Shown here: piece after piece, positions 1 through 10,500 of the stretch | How the letters are laid out: the number at the start of each line of letters is the position of its first letter | Position numbering within the stretch: the stretch's first letter is position 1 | NCBI GenBank assembly: GCA_035771175.1 | Contig: CM069612.1 | Location: 28,654,150 to 28,718,149 of the forward strand | Source of the DNA: Paratinospora sagittata | Lineage: Eukaryota; Streptophyta; Magnoliopsida; Ranunculales; Menispermaceae | Direction of reading: 5' to 3' | Length of the DNA stretch: 64,000 nt | Notes under the pieces: generated by a model | What the model saw: only the letters and a program-made list of their open reading frames with translations | Told to the model about the DNA's origin: nothing | Databases searched by the model: none | Translations under genes and position numbers: made by a program

Positions 1-378
1 GCAATCAATTTACCAACTTCCAAGTTGCATGATGAGGCTTTTGTTGCCAAATACAGAGAGATCTGAGATTAATAACCTTTACCTTTCAAATTGCCTAAAG
101 CAGTAAAGCTTACACTAACTGAAGTAAGAATAAACTTTCTATTCAGCAGTAGCAGAATCCAACGGAAAACTAGCATATAATTAATTTTCATCATCCAGCT
201 TGAAAGCTGATACAGAAAATAAGATGGAGCTGGCAAAAGTTTGACAAACTGTTCAAGTTTGCATTACAGAAATCCAATAACAATGATATAATATACACTA
301 CAGTAGCAGATTTTTATGTTATATTTACAATGCATTTCTTACTAATTGTTTCGTGGCAGATGAGAAATATTTCCCTCT

Positions 379-3300
379 CTAAGGAGCCATGAGGATCTTC
401 CTCAGCTCATGTTTTTTCTGCGTGAGACAACCTGAACTAACCAATGAGTTTATCCACACCTGGTCCGATTTTACAGGTTCGTCATCATCATTTCTGTGCC
501 AGCTCCAAAAAGCATGAGTTAAATTCACAATCTTGAGCTCACCATGACCAAAACTTGCTTCACGGAAGACTGACCATTCTGGTTTGGGGTCAATGTATCT
601 GTCAATTCATGGTATTTAAGGGAAGTCAGAAGTGTTTAGTGAAATGAAATTCTAATTGCCTTGTGGACAGTAAAATGAACATACCTGTGAGCTAGACCTT
701 CCCTGTTGCCTCCATCGCCAATAGTTATGTGGACAGCTCCACAAGGATCTGACTTGCCACCATTGACACGATTCTGCGTGCCAAACGGCAAATAATGAGA
801 TTGTAGGAAACTACGGCTGTGTTTGATTGGTGATTCAAAAACTTGGATCCAATCAAAAAATAGAAAACTCAAAAAACGATGTTTCATTGTTTTCTAAAAA
901 TAACTTGTTTTCTTTACAAAAAGTGAGAGAACTGTTTTTGAATTCACTCCAACTAAACATATTTTCTGTGTTTTCGAATTTTTGAATACAAAAAAATGTA
1001 TCCGAATCCTAAACCAAACGCACCCTACATTTCTTTACATGAAAAGGGAAAAGTCTTACTTACCGAGCGCTCATAAGCATGTACATGGCCTGCAAGCACA
1101 ATATCCACTCCAGCAGCATAAAGCAATGGCTCCATAGAGGCCATCATGCTGTTCCCTTCACCTTGGTGTGCTTTATTACTGTTATACCACGGCACATGAA
1201 ACAATGCCAACAGCCATGGAGTTCTTTGTCTGTCCACTTTTGCAAGATCGGCCTAACCTCAAAAATAAACAGACATTAGAAGAAAGGAAGTAAACAAATT
1301 TTGATAGAAAAAAAAAAAGAGGGATGTAGAATGGTACATTAATTTCTTTCTCCAGGTTGATCAAAATGACATAATTCTCAGAAAGCATGGATAATTAAGG
1401 TTTGCTAAATCAGTTGCAAGAAACAACCATGCATGATTAATTTGGTTTATGCTAACTTCGTTAAAGAAGACAAGCATGCTATTTATGCATCAGCAAACTT
1501 AGCTGTGTTAGAAACTTAGAAATTGTTTGACCCAAAAGCTATAGCTGATAGGTTGACTCCAAACAGTGTGTATTAAGCTATCACTTACACTTACCCTCAC
1601 GTGCAGCCTCATCTTGCATGTGAAGGGATGAAAGGAATATAAAAAAAACAAATAAATACAATATATATAAACACCAACAAAGAGATTTAAACCTAAGACT
1701 TCTCACAAAACCAAGGTTTCCTATACCATGTTAGAATCCACTTGCTCCAAAAGATGTAACAGAGTGGTGGATGACCAACAATGTTTATAAAGTTATCACT
1801 AACGGCTTTACAAACTATTCTTTTCCCTTTTATTCTTCTTCTTTTTTTGTTTTTTTTAAGGAAGGAGGGGGGAAGGGGGTAGTTGTTGAACAAATAAAAT
1901 GTCAATAAAACTTGTTATTCATTTAAAGTTAAAAGAATCATTTCAGAGACATTTAACTATTTTGAAAGATCTGTGCAAAGTTTTATATTTCTATGAATGT
2001 TTACTTATTTTTATTAGATTGACCGTCTTTTTTTTCTCTTTCTTTGCAAGAATTTTAACATCTAAATCACTTCAAAGGGGATAATGCAAATGCAATTTGA
2101 TAGAATGAAATAAAATAAACAAACCTTTAACCATCTATATTGATCTGAGTACTCATCATGATCTGCATAAGAACCAAGCATGAGAATATGAATTCCTGCT
2201 ACATCAAAAGAGTAATATAGATTCGAAGTTGATCCACACTCCTCATAGGGCATCTTCCACCGAGCATTATAGGATTCAAAACCAGCCTTGATTAATGGAA
2301 TACTTTCCTCCTCATGGTTTCCTTCAGTTACCATCCATGGCCTGGTACTTGCAAGTGGCTGCACCAGGTCACCAAAGCTGTCCCACTGGTGTTGCATATA
2401 ATCAGCATAAGAGAGGTCCCCAGGAAGTAAATGCATGTCATATTTACATTGGTCTATATGGTCAAGAGTTGATGCAGTCCAGCCTGTTTGACCCAGATCA
2501 CCAGCCACAGAAAAAGTAATTGGAAGCTGCGAAGGAGGAGTTTTCATTCTGAATTCAGGGCCTTCTCCTCCACATCTATAGAAGTAATTAGTGTTATCTT
2601 CCAAAGGCCCAATGACAGTGTGATGTATCTTTCCCGACCTATAGAACAAATAGTTGTAGGATGTGCTTTCTCCTTGAGATTGTGATGTGTACACCCCAGG
2701 TGATGTTCCATAGTCAACCACTGAAGGAGAATATTTATCTTTGGTTATCCATGTGACGCGTATATGCTTATCTCCAGCCAAAGAGATATGAACCTGAAAA
2801 ACCTATTTTTTTCTGGTTATGAAATTAATCAAACTACAAATAGTATTGCAGATCATACATCAATTATGCTAGGAACCTGTTGTTGTACATAAGAACAATA
2901 TTCCAATAAACGGACATGAAATGGTTCATAGGACCATCACCTTATATCAAAATTTCCAAACAAAGACAACAATTCATAAAACTTCCTCCTTATTTTAAAA
3001 TTTTCCTTATTCATGCAACAATGTTTAATAAAGATTTTTAGCGACTATGTGGGGGTCTAAGAATCGACATTCTCCACTCCGCTCTATCAAGAGCAAAATC
3101 TTAAATTCTATTGCAAGTAGCTATATCTTTATTAATTATCTCTACCTATGTTATTTTAAGTCTTCTTTTATTGTTACCATTTTATTTTAATACATTCCCC
3201 TTCTTTGCTAGTGCCTTTAAAGGTTTTCATTGTATTTTTTCGAACCATTTTAATTTATTCTCTCTCATTTTATCTCCATATCAGAGTTATTAGTAACTAT

Positions 3301-4123
3301 TTCCCATTCATTTCTAATTTGATTATTTAGATGTTACCATGCAACCATCTTCACATTCACATTCTCTATGCACTTAACATATGAATCTATTGTATCTTAT
3401 TGCCCAACATTATATTATTTATATCCTAAGAAGTATGCTGTATAAAACCCTTCATCCTCCTAAGTATCGTAGTCTCTCGTCCTATGCACAAGAAACCACC
3501 TCCTGACCATCATTTCTGGTCTTTCATCTTCATTTGCCCTCTTGTTATTCGAGGAAACCCATCGGTCGGAGGGGTTTAATGGAATTCTCTCATTTGTTTC
3601 CTAATGACTGAAACCAACCATCATACCAACCCTATTCTATGTTCTAAGAATGCAAAGTTCATCCTAGGCTCAATGGGTGCATATTTCCCCTAACCCAGAA
3701 GTTTTCAGATCTTTTAGCACACACCAGCTCAAATCTGAGCTTAAGATCCACAAGCAAAGTTATAGATGAGTGCCAATATCTCATTCTCAGTCTTAGTAAT
3801 CTAATTTCCCAACACCATCCAACCAACAATTCTAACATGTCTAGGCATAAAGCTTAAAACTTTCTTAATCTATAGTCATCCTATCCAAAAAAAAATAAAA
3901 AATAAGAATAATCTAACTGGAAACAAAAAAAAAAATCTCCACAGACATATTTTCCTCTAAAAATCCTTCCATTGTTGAAACCCAAACAAACCTTAAACCA
4001 GAAACCTATGTACTGCAACAGTGCCTTCTTTTCTGTGAATTAAAAACCCAATCCTTCGTTAAAGATCAGAAACTGGATCTTGAAACATGAAATTCTTCAT
4101 CCAAAAACTCGAAATCTTAATTC

Positions 4124-4196
<73 letters not shown>

Positions 4197-4346
4197 GAAG
4201 TGGAATCATCACCTGCTGAGGATGAGAAGAATGCTTCAGTTTCCATGGTAAATCTAAGGTTTTTCTCGGCTTTGGTCGAACATAATCAGCTCTTATTGTT
4301 GCACATAATAGCAGAAAAGCAGCCATTAACGCGAGCTTCAGCTCCA

Positions 4347-4347
<1 letters not shown>
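379..4347 (-). CDS. PAP18: Purple acid phosphatase, PAP18-like, 5 exons, 433 aa
   Basis: A secreted metallophosphoesterase that releases phosphate from organic esters, usually apoplastic or vacuolar. Exons (minus strand): 4347-4213, 2793-2125, 1252-1064, 773-685, 598-379. All junctions are GT-AG and phases sum to 434 codons. Residues 1-20 form a signal peptide (hydrophobic AAFLLLC core, likely cleavage after IRA). A fibronectin-III-like N-terminal domain follows (HPQQVHISLAG, VTWIT). The catalytic domain shows all five metal-ligand blocks: GDLG (D144), GDLSY (D171, Y174), GNHE (N204), FHVPW (H287) and GHVHAYER (H324, H326). Length and motif spacing fit the low-molecular-weight plant PAP group; residues such as KSDPCG and REASFGHGELKIVN resemble Arabidopsis PAP18 from memory. 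PAP20, 21 and 22 are close alternatives. The ATG lies directly after a 26-nt poly(A) run on the sense strand. Nothing suggests loss of function. Confidence 0.93.
3044..3400 (-). mobile_element. Degenerate LINE 3' end (RT C-terminal block), in PAP intron 1
   Basis: On the minus strand, degraded frames give IRNEW, then DRAEW-like (IERSGE) and a 'DP' block. These follow the order of the conserved C-terminal segment of plant LINE reverse transcriptases (IRNEWIR, RGRPKKTW, ALDRAEWRRRIHVADP). No open frame remains. It matches the fragments near 10.8, 21.1 and 32.9 kb. Confidence 0.6.
4127..4190. repeat. (AG)32 microsatellite in PAP intron 1
   Basis: A perfect dinucleotide run of 64 bp. On the sense (minus) strand it is (CT)n and starts 22 nt after the exon-1 donor, so it forms the head of the first intron. 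It is likely polymorphic. Confidence 0.97.

Positions 4348-4373
<26 letters not shown>
4348..4373. repeat. Homopolymer T26 (poly-A leader of PAP mRNA)
   Basis: Twenty-six T on the plus strand abut the CAT that is the reverse complement of the PAP start codon. The transcript therefore carries about 26 A immediately before AUG, if transcription starts upstream of it. Confidence 0.9.
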
Positions 4374-4377
<4 letters not shown>

Positions 4378-4740
4378 ATCAGAATCTCGAGCTGCCTTGT
4401 TCCTGCACTTGGTGGTTCCGGCTTTTAACGCTTACGTAAAATTACTATCTCGTCCTTGCAAGTGAGTTCGATCCTACCCGTTGGCTTGGTTTTTAAATCA
4501 AATTAGGTTGGATCGAGTAATTCACTATTTTTTTATTTTATTTTTCTTTCTTTCTAGTATTTTGTTTATAAATTGATTTTATATTTAGTAAATTAAATTT
4601 GCTGGAATTATAAGTCTAAGTTGTGAAATAGTTTACTTACCACCAATTGATTTGGCAGGGGTGGGTGGTAAGAAGACAAATTTACACCCACGATTTTTCG
4701 ATATCAAGCCTTAACTAGACTTTTATCTTTACTGGACAAA

Positions 4741-5190
4741 TAGGGGCGTAGCCAAAAATTTTATTAAAGATGGGCTAAAAGATTTTTTTTTAAAATCTCG
4801 ACAGTACAAACATACATAGTTATATATATAGTTGCATCTTTTACAATTAGATTGTTATTTTTTTTTATTAAAAAAAATATTAATTTAACTGTAAAAATTT
4901 ACAACTACAAATACAAGTATGCATGTGTATCCATTGAATTATTTAATAGACATGTATAGTTATTATGAATCTAGCTAAATATTATAATAAAAAAATGATC
5001 CAGCTAAACTTTTTAAAAATCATTTGGCAACCTTATTTTTAACGTTGTAAATCGACGTTTAAGTAACAAATTTAGAAGAATGTGTTTTTAAGTGTTTATA
5101 TGTAAAAAATTGATTTGATTGTAATTATAATTTATTATATATTAATTTTAGATAAATATTATTTTTAATAATTTTTTATTTATAATTTAA
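4741..5190 (+). repeat. AT-rich dispersed repeat, copy A
   Basis: This begins 'aggggcgtagcca' and is about 450 bp, AT-rich and non-coding. The segment near 58.07-58.60 kb is the same sequence in inverted orientation: shared blocks include the GGGGCGTA head, 'ggctaaaa', 'caaccttatttttaa' and 'gtgtttatatgt'. It is probably a non-autonomous transposon; the class is unknown. Confidence 0.6.
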
Positions 5191-6204
5191 TAAATTAATA
5201 TTTCATCTCACTACTATAGTGCCCAGCCGAGGGTAGCGATAATGAGGCTCCACATTTGCATATAAATGAGGTGGTACGACCTTTGTCTAAAGCAAAAAGT
5301 CCAATAACTATGTGTGAACACTCGTATGAACTCATTGAATGAGATGACTTTATGTTCCTTTGGCGGTGCTCGTTTCAGTAGATTAATTTATGTGGTGTAT
5401 GTGAATTAGTCAAGAGGACACTGCCTGAATTATCAACAAAAAAAAGGGTTTATTTGTATTTGAAAGAAAAATAGCCTCATGTACCTCTTTGTTTTGTATA
5501 AACTATGCTGTAGAAATATTAAAATATTTTAATTAACGGACCCACAAGGTAGGCCTTGCACTCAGAAAATGAGCAGCCTACCAAGGTCTTCAGCGGGGAA
5601 GGAGGACTCCCACCAACCCAATATGGCTATACTCATTTCAAACACACCAAGGGGGACCTGTAAGGTAGGCCTTAAACAGCCTCGGTGTTGCTTGAATACA
5701 AATTCATAATGTAACATATACATATATAAGTTGAATTGTTTGATATAAGAGATTAGTTGTGAATTGTTTGATGTGAGGTGGATCACTCGTGCGTCTAAAG
5801 GTAGGTGGTTAAGTTGAGACAATACGACCTTGATTGAGATTTAAGCACACCAACAGTGATATCAAAATCATTGGTTTAACAAAGACGTGACATGTATGTC
5901 AAGGTGGAGCCAGTGTGAGCTCATTAGAGCCTAATTGCTCAATTGTCGCTATAACAAATTGTGTTTAGAATGTTCAATTTTCTAAATTGTTTCCACCAAA
6001 CTAATATTTCAAAAAGAACTAGTTGAGGAGGTCACACCATATTATGTCTTATCTCCGTCCAATATTCTCTTCAGACTGTATAGTATTCATTCTTCTCATA
6101 ATGTCATGATAAGATATTTTTATTAGCTCTTCTATTAAGGGGAGTGGCCAATCTAAGATAAAGGTTATGAGGTGTGTTTAGATCAAAATAATAGTTTTAT
6201 TTAA

Positions 6205-6224
6205 ATATATATATATATATATAT
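6205..6224. repeat. (AT)10 microsatellite
   Basis: Perfect dinucleotide run in the intergenic region. Confidence 0.95.
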
Positions 6225-6458
6225 AGCATGGGAGTTAAACATGAATTTTTTCTTCATTAATATTAAGGCCTGAATTAGGCCTATAAAGGACAATATATTG
6301 CATTTAAAAATTTATGCATGGTTTTAAACAGTACATGTATATACATACATATTCAATATAAGTGACCTTCTTTACATTCACTCATTCTTATTGATTTCCC
6401 CGACAGGGGTATCCATCAAACTAACCCTCCGTCCCTATAGAGTGACACTAAGACTCGG

Positions 6459-6649
6459 TGCCTTACAAACTCGGACTCTACGTATTTTAAAATTTGTCTC
6501 GTCCCTCCATACGTATTTTTACTCGCACGTAGGAGCGTTACATCACTCGTAAAAAATATACATTTGGTGGTCGCGTTAGAACTCGAATTTACGCCTCCTC
6601 CTCACCTCTCAAAGTTACGAACCATTGCGCCACGCCCCTGATTGGAAAG
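6459..6649 (-). mobile_element. tRNA-derived SINE-like unit, first of a tandem dimer
   Basis: Read on the minus strand, the unit starts with a tRNA-like head: 'gtggcgcaatggttcg' resembles a Pol III A box and 'aattcgagttct', about 40 nt on, resembles a B box. It repeats directly at 6650-6838 with a 191-bp offset, sharing long blocks such as 'acgtattttaaaatttgtct'. The mutations argue against a working tRNA gene. Confidence 0.6.
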
Positions 6650-6838
6650 TGCCTCACAAACTCGGACTCCACGTATTTTAAAATTTGTCTCGTTCCTCCA
6701 CACGCATTTTTACCTGCACGCAGGAGTGTTACATCACTCGTGAAGAATAAGCATCTCGTAGTCGTGTCAGGACTCGAACTTGCACCTCGTCCTCACCCCT
6801 CAAAGTCTCGAACCATCGCGGCGCTCCTAATTGGCAAC
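6650..6838 (-). mobile_element. tRNA-derived SINE-like unit, second of a tandem dimer
   Basis: Head-to-tail copy of the neighbouring unit. On the minus strand, 'gcgccgcgatggttcg' (A-box-like) and 'aagttcgagtcctg' (B-box-like) are about 40 nt apart, as in tRNA-derived SINEs. Roughly 85% similar to the first unit by eye. Confidence 0.6.
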
Positions 6839-7467
6839 TCATTTTTATTGTCAATACACATAAAATGTTGTCACTATTACATCGATTGACATCTCAAACC
6901 AAGACTTTTAAACAACCAACTACTCTAGTGATATTATCTCAACTTTTTTTTATCAACCAATTGCTCTAATTATATTATCTAAATTTGACGGTGATGATGG
7001 TTGCGTCATAGTCCCTTTTACATTAGAAAAAAGAAAAAGGAAAATGACCTAAAAAAACATGATTTTAAAATAACTCAAAAAATTTGTAATTATAGTTTTT
7101 ATAATTTATATTAAGCCATTTTTTTTTTAATTTACAGTGTGCTGTTTTTATCATATATATATATTTTTAATATAAAATTATTATATAAATTTATATTAAA
7201 AATATATATTTACAGATAATTTAATAATAAAGTACTAAACGATTTTTTATTATATATATTTTGACCTGCGTTTATTCACGGACATACCCTAAACTAATCA
7301 TCATAAGAATGCCATTTACATTGACCAATAAAATTCTTACCACCCTTATCTCTCTTTCCTTATTTCTTCACGTTCTCCTTATTTCTTCTCTCATCCTAAG
7401 CCCACACATAATAAAGCCACGACCGCCTCTACTATTTCTTTCCCTCTTCACTCTTTAACCTTTTTCT

Positions 7468-7480
7468 AGGGTTAGGGTTT
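7468..7480 (+). promoter_or_regulatory. Telo-box in RBP45 5' leader or promoter
   Basis: AGGGTTAGGGTTT, two AAACCCTA-type repeats about 60 nt before the ATG. Telo-boxes are common near transcription starts of plant translation and RNA-metabolism genes. A (CT)n run follows at about 7503-7521. Confidence 0.6.
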
Positions 7481-7536
7481 CTACTTTTTCTCCTCCTCCC
7501 ATCTCTCTCTCTCTCTCTCTCACGTTTCACGACACC

Positions 7537-10500
7537 ATGATGCAGCCAGCCGCCGGCGTCGTTCCTCCTCCGATCCAGATGGCTCCACCGGCGATGGATC
7601 AGCAACAGCAACAACAGCAGCAGCAGCAGCAGTGGGGGATGATGCAGGCTCAGGCGCCGACGGCGTGGAATCAGCAGCCGCCGGCGCAGCAGCAGCAACA
7701 GCAAGTGCCGGCGCAGCAGCAGCAGCAGCCGCCGGCGCAGTATCAGGCGGCGCAGCCGACGAGCGCCGAAGAGATTCGGACGCTTTGGATCGGAGACTTG
7801 CAGTACTGGATGGAGGAGAGTTATCTTCACGGATGCTTCGCTCACACCGGGGAGGTAACCTTGTTGTTGTTGTTGTTGTTGTAAATTCTTCGGTTATGAA
7901 TCTTTTTGTTTTTGTTAAACGAACGAGATCGTTGTTGTGTTTATTTCTTGTGTTTCTCGTTTTTGTGTTCGAGGTTTTATTTTGTGTTTTTCTCTGTGAT
8001 TTGGTAGTTTTAGTGGTTTTTGGCACCATGTTCTTATTTTTATTTGACTTAAGATAATTGAAGGGAGATTGGTTGGTTGAAGTGAGAATTTGGTGAAGTG
8101 ATTGGTTGCGTGTTCATGGATTTGGTTGGGGAGAAACTGTGTTGTGTTTGTGTTGAATGGGGTTGAAGTTTCGGTAGTGATACAGGATGATGTAGATGAT
8201 TGGAGTTTAATATGTGGTCGAGTTTTACGATCTTGAAGTACAATGAGGATGCATAGGAATGCAATGTAATGTGTCTTAGTTTTAACTTGAAGGTTTACAA
8301 GGTCAAAAAATGTGCAGTATGATTTTCTTCTTTTTTTTTTCAATAAATTTTACATGAATAGATTTGTAATCCCGATTTTCTTCCAATCAAAGTTTGAAAT
8401 ATATCATCTTTAACTCAACTCAAATCAACTGAATATTTTATCATCTACATGTGGTCAGCTACATGAATCCGCTTTCTTAGCTTCAGTTGATGAATGATTG
8501 AATTGACTCTAAAATTAGCAGTAGTTATATCTTTCTTAATTACTTTTGTTCATGCCTCCTAAAAAATATATATATTTTTGTTCATGGTATTTGAGGTATT
8601 TCTCTATCTATGTCATTACTGTGGATTGTAAAATTACTGTGGATTGTTAATAGGTCACCTTTTTTAGTTGATGCACCCTAAAGGTCTTTTTTGTACATGT
8701 CCAAACTACCTTAATCGGTTTTGTCTCTTTTATCTTCAGTTGGGTCTATTCATAACTTTTCTTTAATATTCTCATTTTCAATTCTATCTTTTAATGTTTT
8801 ATCACATATTCATTAAATATATCATCCTTAATAGAGGAGGTTTGCGTTAGGTGACTAATAGCCAACATAACTTTTTTTTTCTGATCAACTGTAAAACGAA
8901 TATATCATCCATAATCTGATTGTTTATGTTTTTTGAGATTTTGTATTTTCTTATCATGTTTTTATTTTTTAAGATTGATGCAATTTTCATTTGCACATGC
9001 AGGTTGTCTCAGTAAAAGCTATCCGCAATAAGCAAACGGGTCAATCTGAGGGTTATGGTTTTATTGAGTTTGTAAATCGTGCTGCTGCAGAAAGAGTTTT
9101 GCAGACATACAATGGGACACTTATGCCCAATGTCGAGCAGCCCTTCAGACTGAACTGGGCAACTTTAAGTGCAGGAGAGAGGCGCTCAGATGATAGTGCT
9201 GACTTCACCATATTTGTTGGAGATTTGGCCTCTGATGTTACTGATTACACACTACAAGAAACATTTAGGGTTCAGTATCCCTCTGTTAAGGGAGCAAAAG
9301 TGGTCACAGATAGAGTAACAGGGCGTTCTAAGGGCTATGGGTTTGTTAGATTTGCAGATGAAGGTGAACAAATGCGTGCTATGAGTGAGATGAACGGAAT
9401 GTTCTGTTCAACAAGACCCATGCGCATTGGCCCAGCTACTACGAAAAAGAGTGTGGGAGGTCCAAAAGGTATCATAATACACCCATTGATTGGTTCTATG
9501 TGGTTTCATTGCTCTTCCACTTTTGTGACTTGCAAGTTGTGAATTATGGAATTTGAAGGAAAATGTTTATCACTAGTTTCTGACAATACTTCATTGTTTC
9601 ATATTATGATTTTTTGTTAAACTTAACTGAATGTTTGGTTTGTCAACCCGTGGGATGAGTCCACTTTATTGTTATTTTTTGGTTCGCTTTTCCTTCCATT
9701 ATTGCTCATGAAGAGTAGCAGCAGTTTACAAAGTCATTTCCTTCCAGTACTTTCTTCTAAGATTGGGCGCAATTTCATGTAATTAAAGTTCCAAACACTT
9801 ATAATAACTCATGTTGTCTCAGAGCAGGATGCTGAGAGGCTCTCTCTTTTGGGGGCCCTGGAACTGATTTCAGCTGAATTGCATTCTCCTTTAGTGGGTG
9901 GCCTTGCTTAGGTCAGTGGTTTGTTTATTTTGTAACTATCTTTAATTTCACATTTCTGTGGCATTTATGCTACTCTTTTCAGATTAGTTTTCCCTATTCC
10001 TTTATTTAACGAGCTTCCAGCCTTGTTAAATTCAAATTCTTTCACAGTTTCAAAAGTTTATTTTCTTCAGTCATTTACTTTTGGTTTGTTGTTGAAGAAC
10101 CAACGCTGTAGTTCCTTTTCAACGATGTCTCTTTTGTACTATACTTGCGTAGGAAGTTTTTCTCTGGTTTCCATTTGTCATTTTTTGTTCATGTTCCCAT
10201 CTTTCTTGGACTGAAGGCTATTCTGGAGGCAGATTAATAATCTCGTTGCCAGGATTCTTAATACCTGAAACCAGACTAGTAGCCATGTTTTTAGTTGTGT
10301 ATGTAGTGTCCTGTCTTCTTCAAAGGTTAGAAATTTTTTTCCTTGCTTTTAGGTCGGTTTGCTTCTGACTTTCTTGTCATACATCTTCATCTATTTTAAG
10401 TTCTTCATATCTTCAGTTCTCACTAGGATGCTTCTGGATTAGAGAAAAGATTTCTGCTGTTATTTTGGATTGTTTCTTTTTGTTTTTTATTCCAGATATC

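Larger units (their letters stand above)
4440..7420. other. Intergenic region between PAP (-) and RBP45 (+)
   Basis: Shared upstream region of two divergent genes. It holds the dispersed repeat at 4.74-5.19 kb, an (AT)10 run at 6205-6224 and the SINE dimer at 6.46-6.84 kb. The rest is AT-rich. No convincing coding frame; the 86-residue frame at 5562-5822 lacks recognisable motifs. Confidence 0.7.

Noticed and set aside
4080..4439. Plus-strand frame with a long Glu-Arg repeat
   Set aside because: Translation of the (AG)n microsatellite and the T-run; it overlaps PAP exon 1 on the other strand.
7520..8343. Several long minus-strand frames opposite RBP45 exon 1 and intron 1
   Set aside because: They arise from CAG/CTG repeats and lack any family motif; the plus-strand RRM gene explains the DNA.
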